64,000 nt of DNA, taken from the NCBI GenBank assembly GCA_016342285.1, contig JAEINQ010000029.1:1-64000 (forward strand), read 5' to 3'. The translations under genes were made by a program, and so were the position numbers. Shown one piece after another: positions 1 through 8,842 of the stretch; positions within the stretch are counted from its first letter, which is position 1; each line of letters opens with the position of its first letter. The notes under the pieces were generated by a model. The model was not told the origin of the DNA. It made no database searches and saw only the letters and a list, made by a program, of their open reading frames with translations. This stretch comes from Desulfobacterales bacterium. GTDB lineage: Bacteria > Desulfobacterota > Desulfobacteria > Desulfobacterales > JAEINQ01.

Positions 1-89
1 CGGCCCTGACATTGTTTTTGGGCATAACATACCCCAAAATTGGCCCTTGACTTTCCACGGATTAACTTTGTGGTAAAAGTCGGGCTTTT

Positions 90-1268
90 TTATCGCTCTT
101 CCATGGGAATAAATGAGCACTCCGCCGGTCCGCAGTAATCCCCGACGTATTCGGATTCCGGTCGGTACAATGCCGGCTTGGCTGCTGCTCCGCCAAACTG
201 CTCTTCCAGTACATGGGCGGCCCATCCCGCAATTCTCGCAATGGCAAAAACCGGCGTAAACTGGTCGACCGGAATGCCCATGTAATAATAAAGGCTCGCA
301 CTGTAAAAATCGACATTCACATAAATCTCTCGCCCTTTTTTTTCCTTGAACGCCGCTTTTGCCTTTTTCTCGAGGTCTCTGGACAGTTCGTACCACCGGG
401 TGTCTCCGGCACGTTCACCCAAGGTCTTGGACATGGGCGACAGGATGTGGGCCCTTGGGTCGTCGGTCTGGTAAACCGCATGCCCCAACCCCATGATCTT
501 TCCGCCGGAATCGAGAACCTCTTGGATGTAGCCATCCACCTTGTCAACGGCACCGATGGCAAGAAGCATTTGCATGACCCTGGTGTTGGCACCCCCGTGA
601 AGTGCGCCTGACAGGGATCCGACCCCCGCGGCCACTGCCGCATACATATGGGCCCGGGTCGAAGCCACTTCCCTGGCGGCAAAGGTGGAGGCATTCAGGG
701 AATGCTCGGCGTGGAGCACCATGGCAACGTTGAAAAAACCGGCCAACTCATCATCGGGCGGTGTTCCGGTGAGCATATACAGGAAATTGGCCGCATGGCC
801 CAGGTTCGGATCCGGATCGACGGGGTTTTCGTTGTTTCGAATGCGTTCCCATGCGGCGACAAGGGTCGGGAGTTTGGCAATCAACCGGATCGCGATGGCC
901 AGGGCCGCCTCCCTTGAGCTTTTCTTTGCGTCCGGGTCATGATGGGCCAACATGGCGACGGCGGCCTGGAGGACATCCATGGGCAGCGCATCTTTGGGTC
1001 TCGTATGAAGCGCCGCAATCAGTTCAGGCGGCAGCGATCTTTCCCTGTTGAGCTGCTGTTCAAACGGCGCTATTTCGCTCTCGTTGGGCAGTTCTTCATA
1101 GAGAAGAAGATAAGCAAGTTCTTCAAAGGAGACTTTCCCGGCAAGGTCCTTGGCAAGATAGCCCCTGTAAACCAGTTTGCCCGCGGCACCGTCTACATCA
1201 CTGATTTTGGTGCTGGCAATGGTCACTCCCCGAAGGCCTGTATTGATCATCTCTTTGTTTTCAGTCAT
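90..1268 (-). CDS. gltA: Citrate synthase (citrate/2-methylcitrate synthase family)
   Basis: A 392-residue protein of the short type II citrate synthase class, which condenses acetyl-CoA with oxaloacetate (or propionyl-CoA in methylcitrate synthases) in the cytoplasm. Visible signatures are HAEHSLNASTFAARE, GALHGGANTRVMQML (first catalytic His), GLGHAVYQTDDPRA (second catalytic His) and NVDFYSASLYYYMGIP, which carries the catalytic Asp. The start is supported by a GAGGTGA ribosome site upstream of the ATG. The Fur-family gene lies 115 bp upstream on the same strand, so co-transcription is possible. Sequence alone does not separate citrate from methylcitrate synthase; no prp genes are adjacent. 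Positions 1-89 downstream hold no gene and no clear terminator. Confidence 0.93.
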   Translation of the reverse strand: MTENKEMINTGLRGVTIASTKISDVDGAAGKLVYRGYLAKDLAGKVSFEELAYLLLYEELPNESEIAPFEQQLNRERSLPPELIAALHTRPKDALPMDVLQAAVAMLAHHDPDAKKSSREAALAIAIRLIAKLPTLVAAWERIRNNENPVDPDPNLGHAANFLYMLTGTPPDDELAGFFNVAMVLHAEHSLNASTFAAREVASTRAHMYAAVAAGVGSLSGALHGGANTRVMQMLLAIGAVDKVDGYIQEVLDSGGKIMGLGHAVYQTDDPRAHILSPMSKTLGERAGDTRWYELSRDLEKKAKAAFKEKKGREIYVNVDFYSASLYYYMGIPVDQFTPVFAIARIAGWAAHVLEEQFGGAAAKPALYRPESEYVGDYCGPAECSFIPMEER

Positions 1269-1383
1269 GATATGTCACCTCGGCTTCTTTTTTTTTTAAC
1301 CGGATCGGCTGGTTAAATTCGGGATACAAGAAAAGGTGCGATTTCTGGGTTTGAGGAGTCGGGGAAGGCGCCCTGGTGAAGGC

Positions 1384-1809
1384 CTATGCGTCCAGGCTTC
1401 CGCTTTTATGCATTTCTTTCGTGCAGCGAGGGCAATACCCCGTAAATTCAAGATTGTGGCTGATGATTTCAAAGACGGTGGCGCCGTAGAGTTCGTCTTC
1501 GATCCGGTTCAGCGGCGCGACGGGGGCATCATCCACCCGGTCGCACCCCAAACACCGAATATGGTAATGCTTGTGCGGGGTTCCATCGAAGCGTTTTAAA
1601 GAGCCGCTGAGTTCCAGTTTCTGGATTTGTCCCAGTTCGCAAAGCACTTCCAGGTTCCGGTAGACCGTGCCAAGGCTGATTCTTGGCAAATGGGTTCTCA
1701 CCCGCTCATACAATTCGTCTGCACTGGGGTGGTTGTTTTTTTCCCTGAGCACTTCCAGTATGACCTGCCGTTGCCGGGTCATGCGGAGGCATTTTCCTTT
1801 TTGTAACAC
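1384..1809 (-). CDS. Fur/PerR-family metal-dependent transcriptional regulator
   Basis: A 141-residue Fur-superfamily repressor. The N-terminal winged helix contains RMTRQRQVILEVL and PRISLGTVYRNLEVLCELG, typical of the DNA-reading helix. The dimerisation half contains HKHYHIRCLGC and YCPRC, giving the two CxxC pairs that bind structural zinc. The chosen start is a GTG preceded by a weak GGAAA; an internal ATG at 1782 would remove the residues that usually precede the first helix, so the GTG is preferred. Sequence does not decide between iron (Fur), peroxide (PerR) or zinc (Zur) sensing. A Fur-box-like palindrome upstream of cooS in this window is a candidate target, by inference only. Confidence 0.88.
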   Translation of the reverse strand: MLQKGKCLRMTRQRQVILEVLREKNNHPSADELYERVRTHLPRISLGTVYRNLEVLCELGQIQKLELSGSLKRFDGTPHKHYHIRCLGCDRVDDAPVAPLNRIEDELYGATVFEIISHNLEFTGYCPRCTKEMHKSGSLDA

Positions 1810-2013
1810 GCTAATTTCCAGCCAATAAGGTTATTTGAGGCGCAGGGCAAGACGAGTCGGCGATCTTTTCCCTCCTGAACCTCTAAGATGAAAGAAAGGC
1901 GATGTCAAGGATGAATTCCCATGGGTCTGCAGCCGTCACGGGCTCGGGAGGCATGTTGCTTTTGTAACTGTTCACGGGTTTGGAACACTCAATAAATTAC
2001 AAGCCTTTGCACG

Positions 2014-2123
2014 GTAAGCGCTTGCAGGATGCCGTAGATGCGAGGCGCCGGGCGTGCAGGCGTACTCATTCGTACTTCAAATGCCCGGGAACAAAGCAGA
2101 TGCGGTGTCCTGTGAACGCTTAC
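2014..2123. repeat. 110-bp imperfect inverted repeat
   Basis: Two arms of about 55 bp face each other around a centre near 2068. They begin and end with GTAAGCG/CGCTTAC and share matched blocks CAGGA, CCG, TGC, CCGGGC and GTAC in register. The element sits just past the stop codon of the zinc-ribbon gene in the 321-bp interval 1810-2130, which otherwise holds no gene I can see. It could form a long stem in RNA or be a small non-autonomous (MITE/REP-like) element. Copy number elsewhere is unknown. Confidence 0.65.
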
Positions 2124-2130
2124 TCGCTTT

Positions 2131-2340
2131 TTACTCAATGTCGATCCACATGTCCGCCTCATTACCGCAGTGGGAGCAGGTTGCGGTTCCTTTGACCTTT
2201 TGCTTGGCTTCGGCTTTGTCCGGGCTTTTGTTATCGTGTTGGTGTTCAGGGTCCAGTGTGCAGGTGATGACCATTTCGGCCTCGTTGCCGCAGTTTTGGC
2301 ATTCGCATGTGCGTTTGATGGTGGTCTTGGTCTGGGCCAT
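2131..2340 (-). CDS. Small zinc-ribbon protein
   Basis: A 69-residue protein with two CxxC pairs, CECQNCGNEAEM and CSHCGNEADMWI, spaced as in a zinc ribbon, and a charged His/Lys-rich linker between them. The start is the second ATG of the open frame, because a GGGGGAC ribosome site sits just upstream of MAQTKTT. Single-domain zinc ribbons of this kind are usually of unknown function, sometimes in protein-protein or nucleic-acid binding. It stands alone between the inverted repeat and the nqr promoter region. No specific family is recognised. Confidence 0.7.
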   Translation of the reverse strand: MAQTKTTIKRTCECQNCGNEAEMVITCTLDPEHQHDNKSPDKAEAKQKVKGTATCSHCGNEADMWIDIE

Positions 2341-2504
2341 TTTTGTCCCCCTTCGCATGAACGGTTAAAATGGCGATCGTTAGGATCGGAACGGTCTGGC
2401 GCTGATGATCGCTCGTTTAAAAATGGAATCGGTCCGGCCAAATGTCAAGGCATAACTTGCTGGCGGTACCGGCACACAATGGCCGCAAAGAGGGCGTCAC
2501 CAAG

Positions 2505-2533
2505 TTGAAAAGAATAAAGAAAGGTGATAGACT
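2505..2533 (+). promoter_or_regulatory. Candidate sigma70 promoter for nqr
   Basis: TTGAAA and TAGACT are separated by 17 bp in the otherwise gene-free stretch 2341-2613, about 80 bp before nqrA. The match to consensus is moderate (-35 5/6, -10 4/6). Confidence 0.35.
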
Positions 2534-2568
2534 TATTCTCATTTCTTTGCTTTGCGACGCGTCCTCAT

Positions 2569-2612
2569 GGCGCCATTATAAGAGGATCGAGGCGCCATTA
2601 TAAGAGGATCGA
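2569..2612 (+). repeat. Exact 22-bp tandem duplication containing the nqrA ribosome site
   Basis: Positions 2569-2590 are repeated without a mismatch at 2591-2612. Each copy contains the purine-rich AAGAGGA that serves as the nqrA Shine-Dalgarno sequence; only the second copy is correctly spaced from the ATG at 2614. This looks like a recent slippage or duplication event in the 5' untranslated region. Confidence 0.95.
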
Positions 2613-2613
2613 G

Positions 2614-3963
2614 ATGACCCTGCTGCGAATTAAGAACGGCTATGACCTCAACATCTCCGGAGCACCCACCGAGGCGTTGGAGGTGCTGGCATCGCCGGAG
2701 CGGGTGGCGGTCCTTCCCGCAAAGATCCCCTTTATCAAACCCAAACCGACCGTGGCCGCAGGCGATGCGGTTCGGCGGGGCTCGGTGCTCTTTGTGGACA
2801 AGCGAAATCCCCGGATCCGGTTTCTTTCGCCGGGTGGCGGCCGGGTGGCCGATATCCGCTTCGGGCCGCGTCGGGCCATTGAGGCCATTGTTGTGGTCCT
2901 TTCGCCCACGGAGTCCGAAGAATCGTTTTTGGTCATGTCCGATGCCGACGTTGAAGCGATCAGCAGGGCCGAGTTGATCCAGTATCTGCTCGACGGTGGG
3001 CTCTGGCCCATGCTCCGCGCACTACCTTTTCGGGACATTGCCGACCCCGACCCCAACCTCCGTCCGCCGGCCATTATCGTCGATCTCGGTGCCCAGGAAC
3101 CGTTTCTTCCCCAACCGTCGGTCTATCTGGATGCCCAGACCCAGCTCTTCGACCGGGGCCTTGCCCTGTTAAGACGGCTCTGTGACCGGGTGGTGGTCTA
3201 TGGGCCGCAAACGATGAAAGCCGGGCAAAACGGCATCGGCAGCCGGGTCACCCATACGTATCGCGGTGGTTATCCGGCATCGGATCCGGGCGTCATGGTC
3301 TACCATACGCGGACCGGCCCGGAAGACAACCGGAGCTGGTACATTTGCGGCCAGGACCTGCTGGCCATGGCCCGGCTGACGGTGGCCGGCCGGTATCCTG
3401 TTGAGCGGATCGTTGCCGTGGGCGGCAGCGAAAGCCCGGTTCGTTGCCATGTCAAAACGCGTCTGGGGGTGCCGTTGGCCCATTTGATCGGAGGGGCTCT
3501 CCCGGCCGGTGCCCGGCCGGTGGTCGGGGGCGTTTTCAGGGGCTATGGGAGCGACCCGGACGGATATCTCGGTTTTTACGAGACCAGCCTGGCCCTGCTG
3601 CCCGAAGGCCCCGATGAGGAGTTTCTGGGATTTGTCCGCCCGGGCTATGGACGGGCGAGCTATTCGCGGACGTTTCTTTCCGCCGCAAACCCTGCCCCCC
3701 TGTTTATGGACTGTAATTTTCACGGTGAAGAACGGGCCTGCGTGGCGTGTAGCGCCTGCAACCGGGTCTGCCCGGTGGAGATGCTGCCCCAGCTGGCGTT
3801 CAAGAGCGTGCTGACAGGCGAGATCGAAGAGGTCCTGGCCTATGGCCTGCTGGATTGCGTCGAGTGCGGGCTGTGCACCTATGTCTGCCCTTCGAAGATC
3901 GATCTTTGTGCTATCTTTAAGTCGGCAAAGCGTGACTACCACAAGGAACAGGTTGCACCATGA
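2614..3963 (+). CDS. nqrA: Na+-translocating NADH:quinone reductase subunit A, with two ferredoxin-type motifs
   Basis: A 449-residue NqrA starting at MTLLRIKNGYDLNISG, just after an AGAGGA ribosome site. It shows the family pattern PFIKPKPTV, FVDKRNPRIRFLSPGGG and GLWPMLRALPFRD. NqrA is the peripheral cytoplasmic subunit of the sodium pump and is homologous to RnfC. In Vibrio the C-terminal cysteines are lost; here both are intact: CVACSACNRVCP (C376, C379, C382, C386) and CVECGLCTYVCP (C415, C418, C421, C425), each the CxxCxxCxxxCP pattern of a [4Fe-4S] site. The stop overlaps nqrB in ATGA. First gene of nqrABCDEF. Confidence 0.93.
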   Translation: MTLLRIKNGYDLNISGAPTEALEVLASPERVAVLPAKIPFIKPKPTVAAGDAVRRGSVLFVDKRNPRIRFLSPGGGRVADIRFGPRRAIEAIVVVLSPTESEESFLVMSDADVEAISRAELIQYLLDGGLWPMLRALPFRDIADPDPNLRPPAIIVDLGAQEPFLPQPSVYLDAQTQLFDRGLALLRRLCDRVVVYGPQTMKAGQNGIGSRVTHTYRGGYPASDPGVMVYHTRTGPEDNRSWYICGQDLLAMARLTVAGRYPVERIVAVGGSESPVRCHVKTRLGVPLAHLIGGALPAGARPVVGGVFRGYGSDPDGYLGFYETSLALLPEGPDEEFLGFVRPGYGRASYSRTFLSAANPAPLFMDCNFHGEERACVACSACNRVCPVEMLPQLAFKSVLTGEIEEVLAYGLLDCVECGLCTYVCPSKIDLCAIFKSAKRDYHKEQVAP

Positions 3964-5144
3964 ACCTCATCAAGCGCGTCTTTGACCTCCAGCGGCCGAA
4001 TTTTACTTCCGGAGGCCGGTTTGAAAGGCTCTACCCGTTTTTCGAGGCCATGGAGACCGTCTTTTTCGTTCCCGGTCGCAAAACCGCTGCAGGCCCCCAT
4101 CTTCGGGACAGCCTCGACGTCAAACGGTTCATGACCCTGGTGATCGTGGCCCTGATGCCCTGCCTGGGATTTGGCATATACAACGCCGGTTACCAGTCCC
4201 ATCTGGCATCGGGACTTTCCCTCCATTGGCTCGATGTGGTTTCCCGGGGACTGCGCCTGGTGATGCCCATGGTGGTTGTGACCTATGGGGTGGGGTTTTT
4301 CTGGGAGATCGTTTTTGCCTCAGTGCGAAAACATGCCATCAGCGAGGGGTTGTTTGTTTCCTGCATGCTTTTTCCCCTGACCCTGCCGCCCACTACCCCC
4401 CTGTGGCAGGTGGCCTTGGGAATCTCATTCGGCATCGTTATCGGGAAAGAGATTTTTGGCGGAACCGGAAGGAATTTCCTCAACCCGGCGCTGGCCGGCC
4501 GGGCCTTTCTCTATTTTGCCTATCCGGTGCAAATGTCCGGCGATGCGGTGTGGACGGCCCTGGCCGCTGGCCGCCAGGTGCCGGTGGACGCTTTTACCGG
4601 TGCCACGCCCCTGGCCATCTCTGCCGGTGTGGCTGCGCCCGGCCATGTGGTGTCGGCACTGACCGACGGCGGCTACACCGTTACCAGGCTTTTTTTCGGC
4701 CTTTATCCGGGCAGCGTGGGGGCCACATCGGTTCTGCTGTGCATTGCCGGTGCGATCTTTTTGGTGGTTGTGGGCGTTGCCAGCTACCGGATTATCCTTG
4801 GCGGCGTGCTCGGCTTGCTGGCCACGGGTTTCTTAGTCAATTGGATCAGCGGACCCGCCTCCATGCCGTACCTGGCCTTAAACCCCGTTTACCACCTGGT
4901 CATGGGCGGCTTTGCCTTTGCCCTGGTCTTTATGGCCACGGAGCCGGTCTCGGCGCCGGACCTGGACGGCCCCCGATGGGTCTACGGATTTGCCATCGGC
5001 GCGTTGACCGTGATGATCCGGGTCTTCAACCCGGCCTTTCCCGAAGGGGTCATGCTGGCCATTCTCTTCATGAACCTGTTCGCCCCGTTGATGGACCATA
5101 TCGCCGTGGGCAACCGGCTGAGGAAAAGGATTCCCAATGTCTGA
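3960..5144 (+). CDS. nqrB: Na+-translocating NADH:quinone reductase subunit B
   Basis: A 394-residue polytopic membrane protein of the NqrB/RnfD family. It carries the covalent-FMN attachment motif DAFTGATPLA, where the Thr before PLA is esterified to FMN by ApbE in studied Nqr complexes. The segment GGTGRNFLNPALAGRAF is the conserved membrane stretch shared with RnfD. NqrB forms part of the Na+ channel and quinone site. It overlaps nqrA by 4 bp and nqrC by 8 bp, so the operon is translationally coupled. No apbE gene lies in this window, so flavinylation must depend on a gene elsewhere. Confidence 0.95.
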   Translation: MNLIKRVFDLQRPNFTSGGRFERLYPFFEAMETVFFVPGRKTAAGPHLRDSLDVKRFMTLVIVALMPCLGFGIYNAGYQSHLASGLSLHWLDVVSRGLRLVMPMVVVTYGVGFFWEIVFASVRKHAISEGLFVSCMLFPLTLPPTTPLWQVALGISFGIVIGKEIFGGTGRNFLNPALAGRAFLYFAYPVQMSGDAVWTALAAGRQVPVDAFTGATPLAISAGVAAPGHVVSALTDGGYTVTRLFFGLYPGSVGATSVLLCIAGAIFLVVVGVASYRIILGGVLGLLATGFLVNWISGPASMPYLALNPVYHLVMGGFAFALVFMATEPVSAPDLDGPRWVYGFAIGALTVMIRVFNPAFPEGVMLAILFMNLFAPLMDHIAVGNRLRKRIPNV

Positions 5145-5874
5145 CAGGGTCAAGTCGCTGTTGTTTGCCGTGGTCATGGGCATGGTCTGCAGCCTGCTGT
5201 TGACGGCCGCGGCCATGGGATTGCGGGACAGGCAACAGGAGAACATGCGACTCGATCGCCAGAAGAATCTGCTCAAGTCCGTGGGGCTTCTCGATGCCGA
5301 CAAGAATCTATCCGCTGAGGCCGTCCGTCGCCTCTACACCGAGAACATCGAACAGGTCCGTGTGGACCGTGCCGGTCGAATCGGTTCTTCCGAGAATGCC
5401 CGGCCCGAAGATCTGACCCTTTATCTTTATCGGCCGAAGGAAACCATCGAGGGGTATATCGTGCCCATCGATACCCGGGGCCTGTGGGGGAAGATTCAGG
5501 GGTACCTGGCCCTGAAGAACGACGGGGCCACCATATCCGGGTTTACCGTCTATAAACACAACGAAACCCCCGGTCTGGGCGGCGAGATCGAACAGGGTTG
5601 GTTCCAGAAAAACTTCGTTGGCAAGCGGATCGTGACCCGGACCGGAGAATTTGCCGCCATCACCATCGCCAAGGGCGCGGTGGGCAGCCAGGTGCCCAAG
5701 GATGAACGGAGCCACTATGTGGACGGCATCAGCGGCGCCACCCTCACCGGGCGTTTTTTGACCGCCGGTCTTCGCAGCACCCTGGCGGCTTACGAGCCGG
5801 TGTCGGTCCGGTTCCGGACCGATCACACGCTTCAAACACAGCAAAAAGGACCGGAATCCAAGGATGCGCCATGA
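5137..5874 (+). CDS. nqrC: Na+-translocating NADH:quinone reductase subunit C
   Basis: A 245-residue protein with one N-terminal membrane anchor (about residues 5-28) and a periplasmic FMN domain. The flavinylation motif is VDGISGATLTG, canonical D-x-I-SGAT. The segment ETPGLGGEIEQGWF is typical of NqrC/RnfG. It passes electrons between the iron and flavin cofactors of the pump. The gene overlaps nqrB and nqrD. Confidence 0.94.
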   Translation: MSDRVKSLLFAVVMGMVCSLLLTAAAMGLRDRQQENMRLDRQKNLLKSVGLLDADKNLSAEAVRRLYTENIEQVRVDRAGRIGSSENARPEDLTLYLYRPKETIEGYIVPIDTRGLWGKIQGYLALKNDGATISGFTVYKHNETPGLGGEIEQGWFQKNFVGKRIVTRTGEFAAITIAKGAVGSQVPKDERSHYVDGISGATLTGRFLTAGLRSTLAAYEPVSVRFRTDHTLQTQQKGPESKDAP

Positions 5875-6491
5875 CAAAAAAACGATCCCCAACCTTTCGC
5901 GCCTTTGTTGATCCGCTGATTGGCGACAATCCCATTTCCGTTCAGATGCTGGGCATCTGCTCGGCCCTTGCGGTCACTGTCCAGCTCAAGACAGCCCTGG
6001 TCATGGGGATCAGCCTCACCTTTGTGGTGGCGTTTTCCAACCTGATCATCTCTTTGCTGAGGAAATGGATACCCCGAAACATCCGCATTATCGTGGAACT
6101 GAGCGTGATCGCCTCACTGGTCATTCTGGCCGACGAGCTGATCCGGGCCTATCTGTTTGACATCAGTAAGCAGTTGAGCGTTTTTGTCGGCCTGATCATC
6201 ACCAACTGCATCGTCATGGGTCGGGCGGAAACCTTTGCCCTGGGCCATCCGCCCCACCAGGCCTTTGCCGACGGCATCGGTAACGGACTCGGCTACACCC
6301 TGGTGCTGGTCACCGTGGCTTTCATCCGCGAACTGCTCGGGTCCGGCAAGCTCTTCGGTTTTCCCGTGGTGCCCGAGGCGTTCTACGCGGCCGGTTACGA
6401 AAACACAGGGTTCATGCTGCTGGCGCCGGCGGCCTTTATGATCATCGGTATGTTGGTCTGGCTTCAGAAGTCGATATCGGGAAAGCCCTGA
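5871..6491 (+). CDS. nqrD: Na+-translocating NADH:quinone reductase subunit D
   Basis: A 206-residue six-helix membrane protein of the NqrD/RnfE family. GICSALAVTVQLKTALVMG and IVMGRAETFALGHPPHQAF are the family signatures; the cysteines in the first and in LIITNCIVMGRAE match those that hold the intramembrane iron centre between NqrD and NqrE. It overlaps nqrC by 4 bp. Confidence 0.94.
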   Translation: MTKKRSPTFRAFVDPLIGDNPISVQMLGICSALAVTVQLKTALVMGISLTFVVAFSNLIISLLRKWIPRNIRIIVELSVIASLVILADELIRAYLFDISKQLSVFVGLIITNCIVMGRAETFALGHPPHQAFADGIGNGLGYTLVLVTVAFIRELLGSGKLFGFPVVPEAFYAAGYENTGFMLLAPAAFMIIGMLVWLQKSISGKP

Positions 6492-6598
6492 GGGGTGGCT
6501 GATGATTCAGCGGTTAACGGATCGTGCCGCCTGGGGCGGCAACGGGCGGAAGAGGGGAGCGGTATAAAGGCAACAACGGGCGGGAAGCGATAAAACCC

Positions 6599-7207
6599 AT
6601 GGAAAACCTGATCAGCCTCTTTCTCAATTCGGTCTTTGTCGGCAATATTTTGCTAGCCTATTTTCTCGGCATGTGCAGCTTCGTGGCGGTGTCGAACAAT
6701 CTTCGAACCGCCTTCGGGCTCGGCATTGCCGTGGTCTTCGTGCTGGCCATCACCACACCGGTCAACTGGCTGGTCTATTACCGGCTTCTGGCTCCCGGTT
6801 CCCTGGCATGGGCCGGCCTGCCCGGAGTGGACCTGAGTTATCTGAAGTTTATCATTTTCATCGCGGTGATTGCCGCCATCGTTCAGATTGTCGAGATGGT
6901 CATCGACCGATATTCTCAGGGACTGTACAATGCCCTGGGGGTTTTTCTGCCCCTGATCGCCGTCAACTGCGCGATCTTGGGCACCTCGCTGTTCATGGTG
7001 GAACGCGAGTATACATTCATTGAGTCGGTGGTCTTTGGCATCGGCTCCGGAACGGGTTGGATGCTGGCCATTGTTTCCATGGCGGCCATCCGCAACAAGC
7101 TCAGGTATGCCAACCCGCCCGAAGGGCTCAGGGGCTACGGCTTGACCATGATCGTCACCGGCCTCATGGCCATGGGGTTCATGCTTTTTTCCGGCATTGT
7201 GCTTTAG
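6599..7207 (+). CDS. nqrE: Na+-translocating NADH:quinone reductase subunit E
   Basis: A 202-residue six-helix membrane protein paralogous to NqrD and RnfA. The start is taken as [28 protein letters not shown], where the family normally begins; the upstream in-frame extension (from 6524) is not family-like. Conserved cysteines occur in LGMCSF and [11 protein letters not shown]. The 107-bp gap after nqrD is larger than the other nqr spacings and no strong ribosome site is visible. Confidence 0.93.
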   Translation: MENLISLFLNSVFVGNILLAYFLGMCSFVAVSNNLRTAFGLGIAVVFVLAITTPVNWLVYYRLLAPGSLAWAGLPGVDLSYLKFIIFIAVIAAIVQIVEMVIDRYSQGLYNALGVFLPLIAVNCAILGTSLFMVEREYTFIESVVFGIGSGTGWMLAIVSMAAIRNKLRYANPPEGLRGYGLTMIVTGLMAMGFMLFSGIVL

Positions 7208-7260
7208 CGCTTGATGCGCTCACAAAAAGATTTAATTTGCTATGGTGCACACGGTGGACT

Positions 7261-7322
7261 CAAAGAGAATAATTTTATATCAAAGGCAATTCTCTGTGCG
7301 CTCGGTGATCTCTGTGGTTAAA
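7261..7322. repeat. Degenerate CTCTGTG-type dispersed repeat between nqrE and nqrF
   Basis: The segment has CAAAGAGAA on the left and, about 20 bp later, TTCTCTGTG followed by CTCTGTGGTTAA, a weak inverted arrangement. It resembles the clearer CTTTGTG hairpin at 54554-54630. It occupies most of the 147-bp nqrE-nqrF gap, so it would lie in the nqr mRNA. Confidence 0.4.
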
Positions 7323-7354
7323 AAACGACCGTCCTCAAGGTTCGGGAGCAGGCG

Positions 7355-8575
7355 TTGATCTATATTGTCAGCACAACTGTTTTCTCCTCGGTGATCTTTC
7401 TGCTGGTGGTGGCCCTTTTGCTGGTGGAGGCCAAGGTGGTCCGCCAGGGGGACAGCCGGATCGTCATCAACGATGACCCGGACAAGGGCATCGAAACGCC
7501 CATCGGCAAGACCCTTCTGGCGGCGCTGGTCAACAATGATATTCTCATTGCCAGTGCCTGCGGCGGCAAGGGGACCTGTGGCACCTGCAAATGCGTGGTG
7601 ACAGAGGGCGGCGGTGACGTGCTGCCCACGGAACTGGCCCACCTGAGCCGCCAGGAAAAAGCCGATCACGTGCGGCTGGCCTGCCAGCTAAAGGTCAAGC
7701 AGGATCTTTCGATCCGGATTCCCGAAGAGATTTTCAGTATCCGCAAGCTCAGCGCCACGGTGGTCAGCAACCGCAACGTGGCCACCTTCATCAAGGAACT
7801 GGTGCTTCAGCTCGATGACGGACAGACCCTTGAGTTCGACGCCGGTGCCTACGTCCAGATCGACATTCCCGAATATACCCTGGGGTATGACCAGATCGAT
7901 GTGGCCGATCGCTACCGGGCCGCATGGGAGAAGTTCAATTTATGGCAACTGCGGGCCGCTTCGGACGAAACGGTGAACCGGGCGTATTCTCTGGCCAGCG
8001 CGCCGGCGGAAAACGACCGGCTGATGTTTACCATCCGAATCGCCACCCCGCCGCCGGGCCGGGTGGACCTGCCGCCCGGTATCGGATCTTCTTATGTTTT
8101 TGGCCTCAATCCCGGCGACCGGGTCACCCTGAGCGGTCCTTACGGAGATTTTTTCGTCCGGGACACGGATCGGGAGATGTGTTTTATCGGCGGCGGGGCC
8201 GGCATGGCCCCCATGCGCAGCCACATCTTCAACCAGTTGCTGGCTGTGGGTACCCGGCGAAAAATGACGTTCTGGTACGGCGCCCGGTCCAGACAGGAGA
8301 TGTTCTACGACGAGGAATTTTCAGACCTGGCCAATCGGTTTGATAACTTCACCTACCATGTGGCCCTGTCCGAACCCCAGCCGGAAGATGACTGGGACGG
8401 ACCGGTGGGATTCATCCATCAGGTGGCCAACGATCTCTACCTCACCGCCCATCCGGATCCGGATGAGATTGAATACTATCTTTGTGGTCCGCCCATGATG
8501 ATTCAGGCGGTGATGAAAATGATCGACAGCCTGGGCGTGGATCGGGAGATGATTTCCTTTGACGATTTCGGGTAG
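7355..8575 (+). CDS. nqrF: Na+-translocating NADH:quinone reductase subunit F
   Basis: A 406-residue NADH-oxidising entry subunit. An N-terminal membrane helix (about residues 2-22) is followed by a 2Fe-2S domain with ACGGKGTCGTCKC and a fourth cysteine in LACQLK, a flavin domain with RAYSLASAP, and a nucleotide domain with CFIGGGAGMAPMRSH and YYLCGPPMM. The C-terminus EMISFDDFG is typical. Translation starts at TTG; a GGGAG ribosome site 6 bp upstream supports this and no later in-frame ATG would keep the membrane helix. Last nqr gene; no terminator is evident after it. Confidence 0.95.
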   Translation: MIYIVSTTVFSSVIFLLVVALLLVEAKVVRQGDSRIVINDDPDKGIETPIGKTLLAALVNNDILIASACGGKGTCGTCKCVVTEGGGDVLPTELAHLSRQEKADHVRLACQLKVKQDLSIRIPEEIFSIRKLSATVVSNRNVATFIKELVLQLDDGQTLEFDAGAYVQIDIPEYTLGYDQIDVADRYRAAWEKFNLWQLRAASDETVNRAYSLASAPAENDRLMFTIRIATPPPGRVDLPPGIGSSYVFGLNPGDRVTLSGPYGDFFVRDTDREMCFIGGGAGMAPMRSHIFNQLLAVGTRRKMTFWYGARSRQEMFYDEEFSDLANRFDNFTYHVALSEPQPEDDWDGPVGFIHQVANDLYLTAHPDPDEIEYYLCGPPMMIQAVMKMIDSLGVDREMISFDDFG

Positions 8576-8842
8576 AAGAAGAAAACGGGTAGGCCTTATA
8601 CAAACAATCAAAACTCCAGCAAGCCACCTTCGATCAGCACCGGATACGGTCCCAGGCTGTCTGCCCTTTCGCTGTATGAAAACGACAAGAGTGATGCCGG
8701 CAGGCTGGCAAGACAAATCTTGCACGAAATCGATTCCCTCTGGACTTTTCTCAATCACGAATGGGTTGAACCATTAATTCTGCGGGCGCAAAAAGGCGCG
8801 TCGCTGATTTTAATGTTCGGAAACCACATGAAAGGGGGGACA

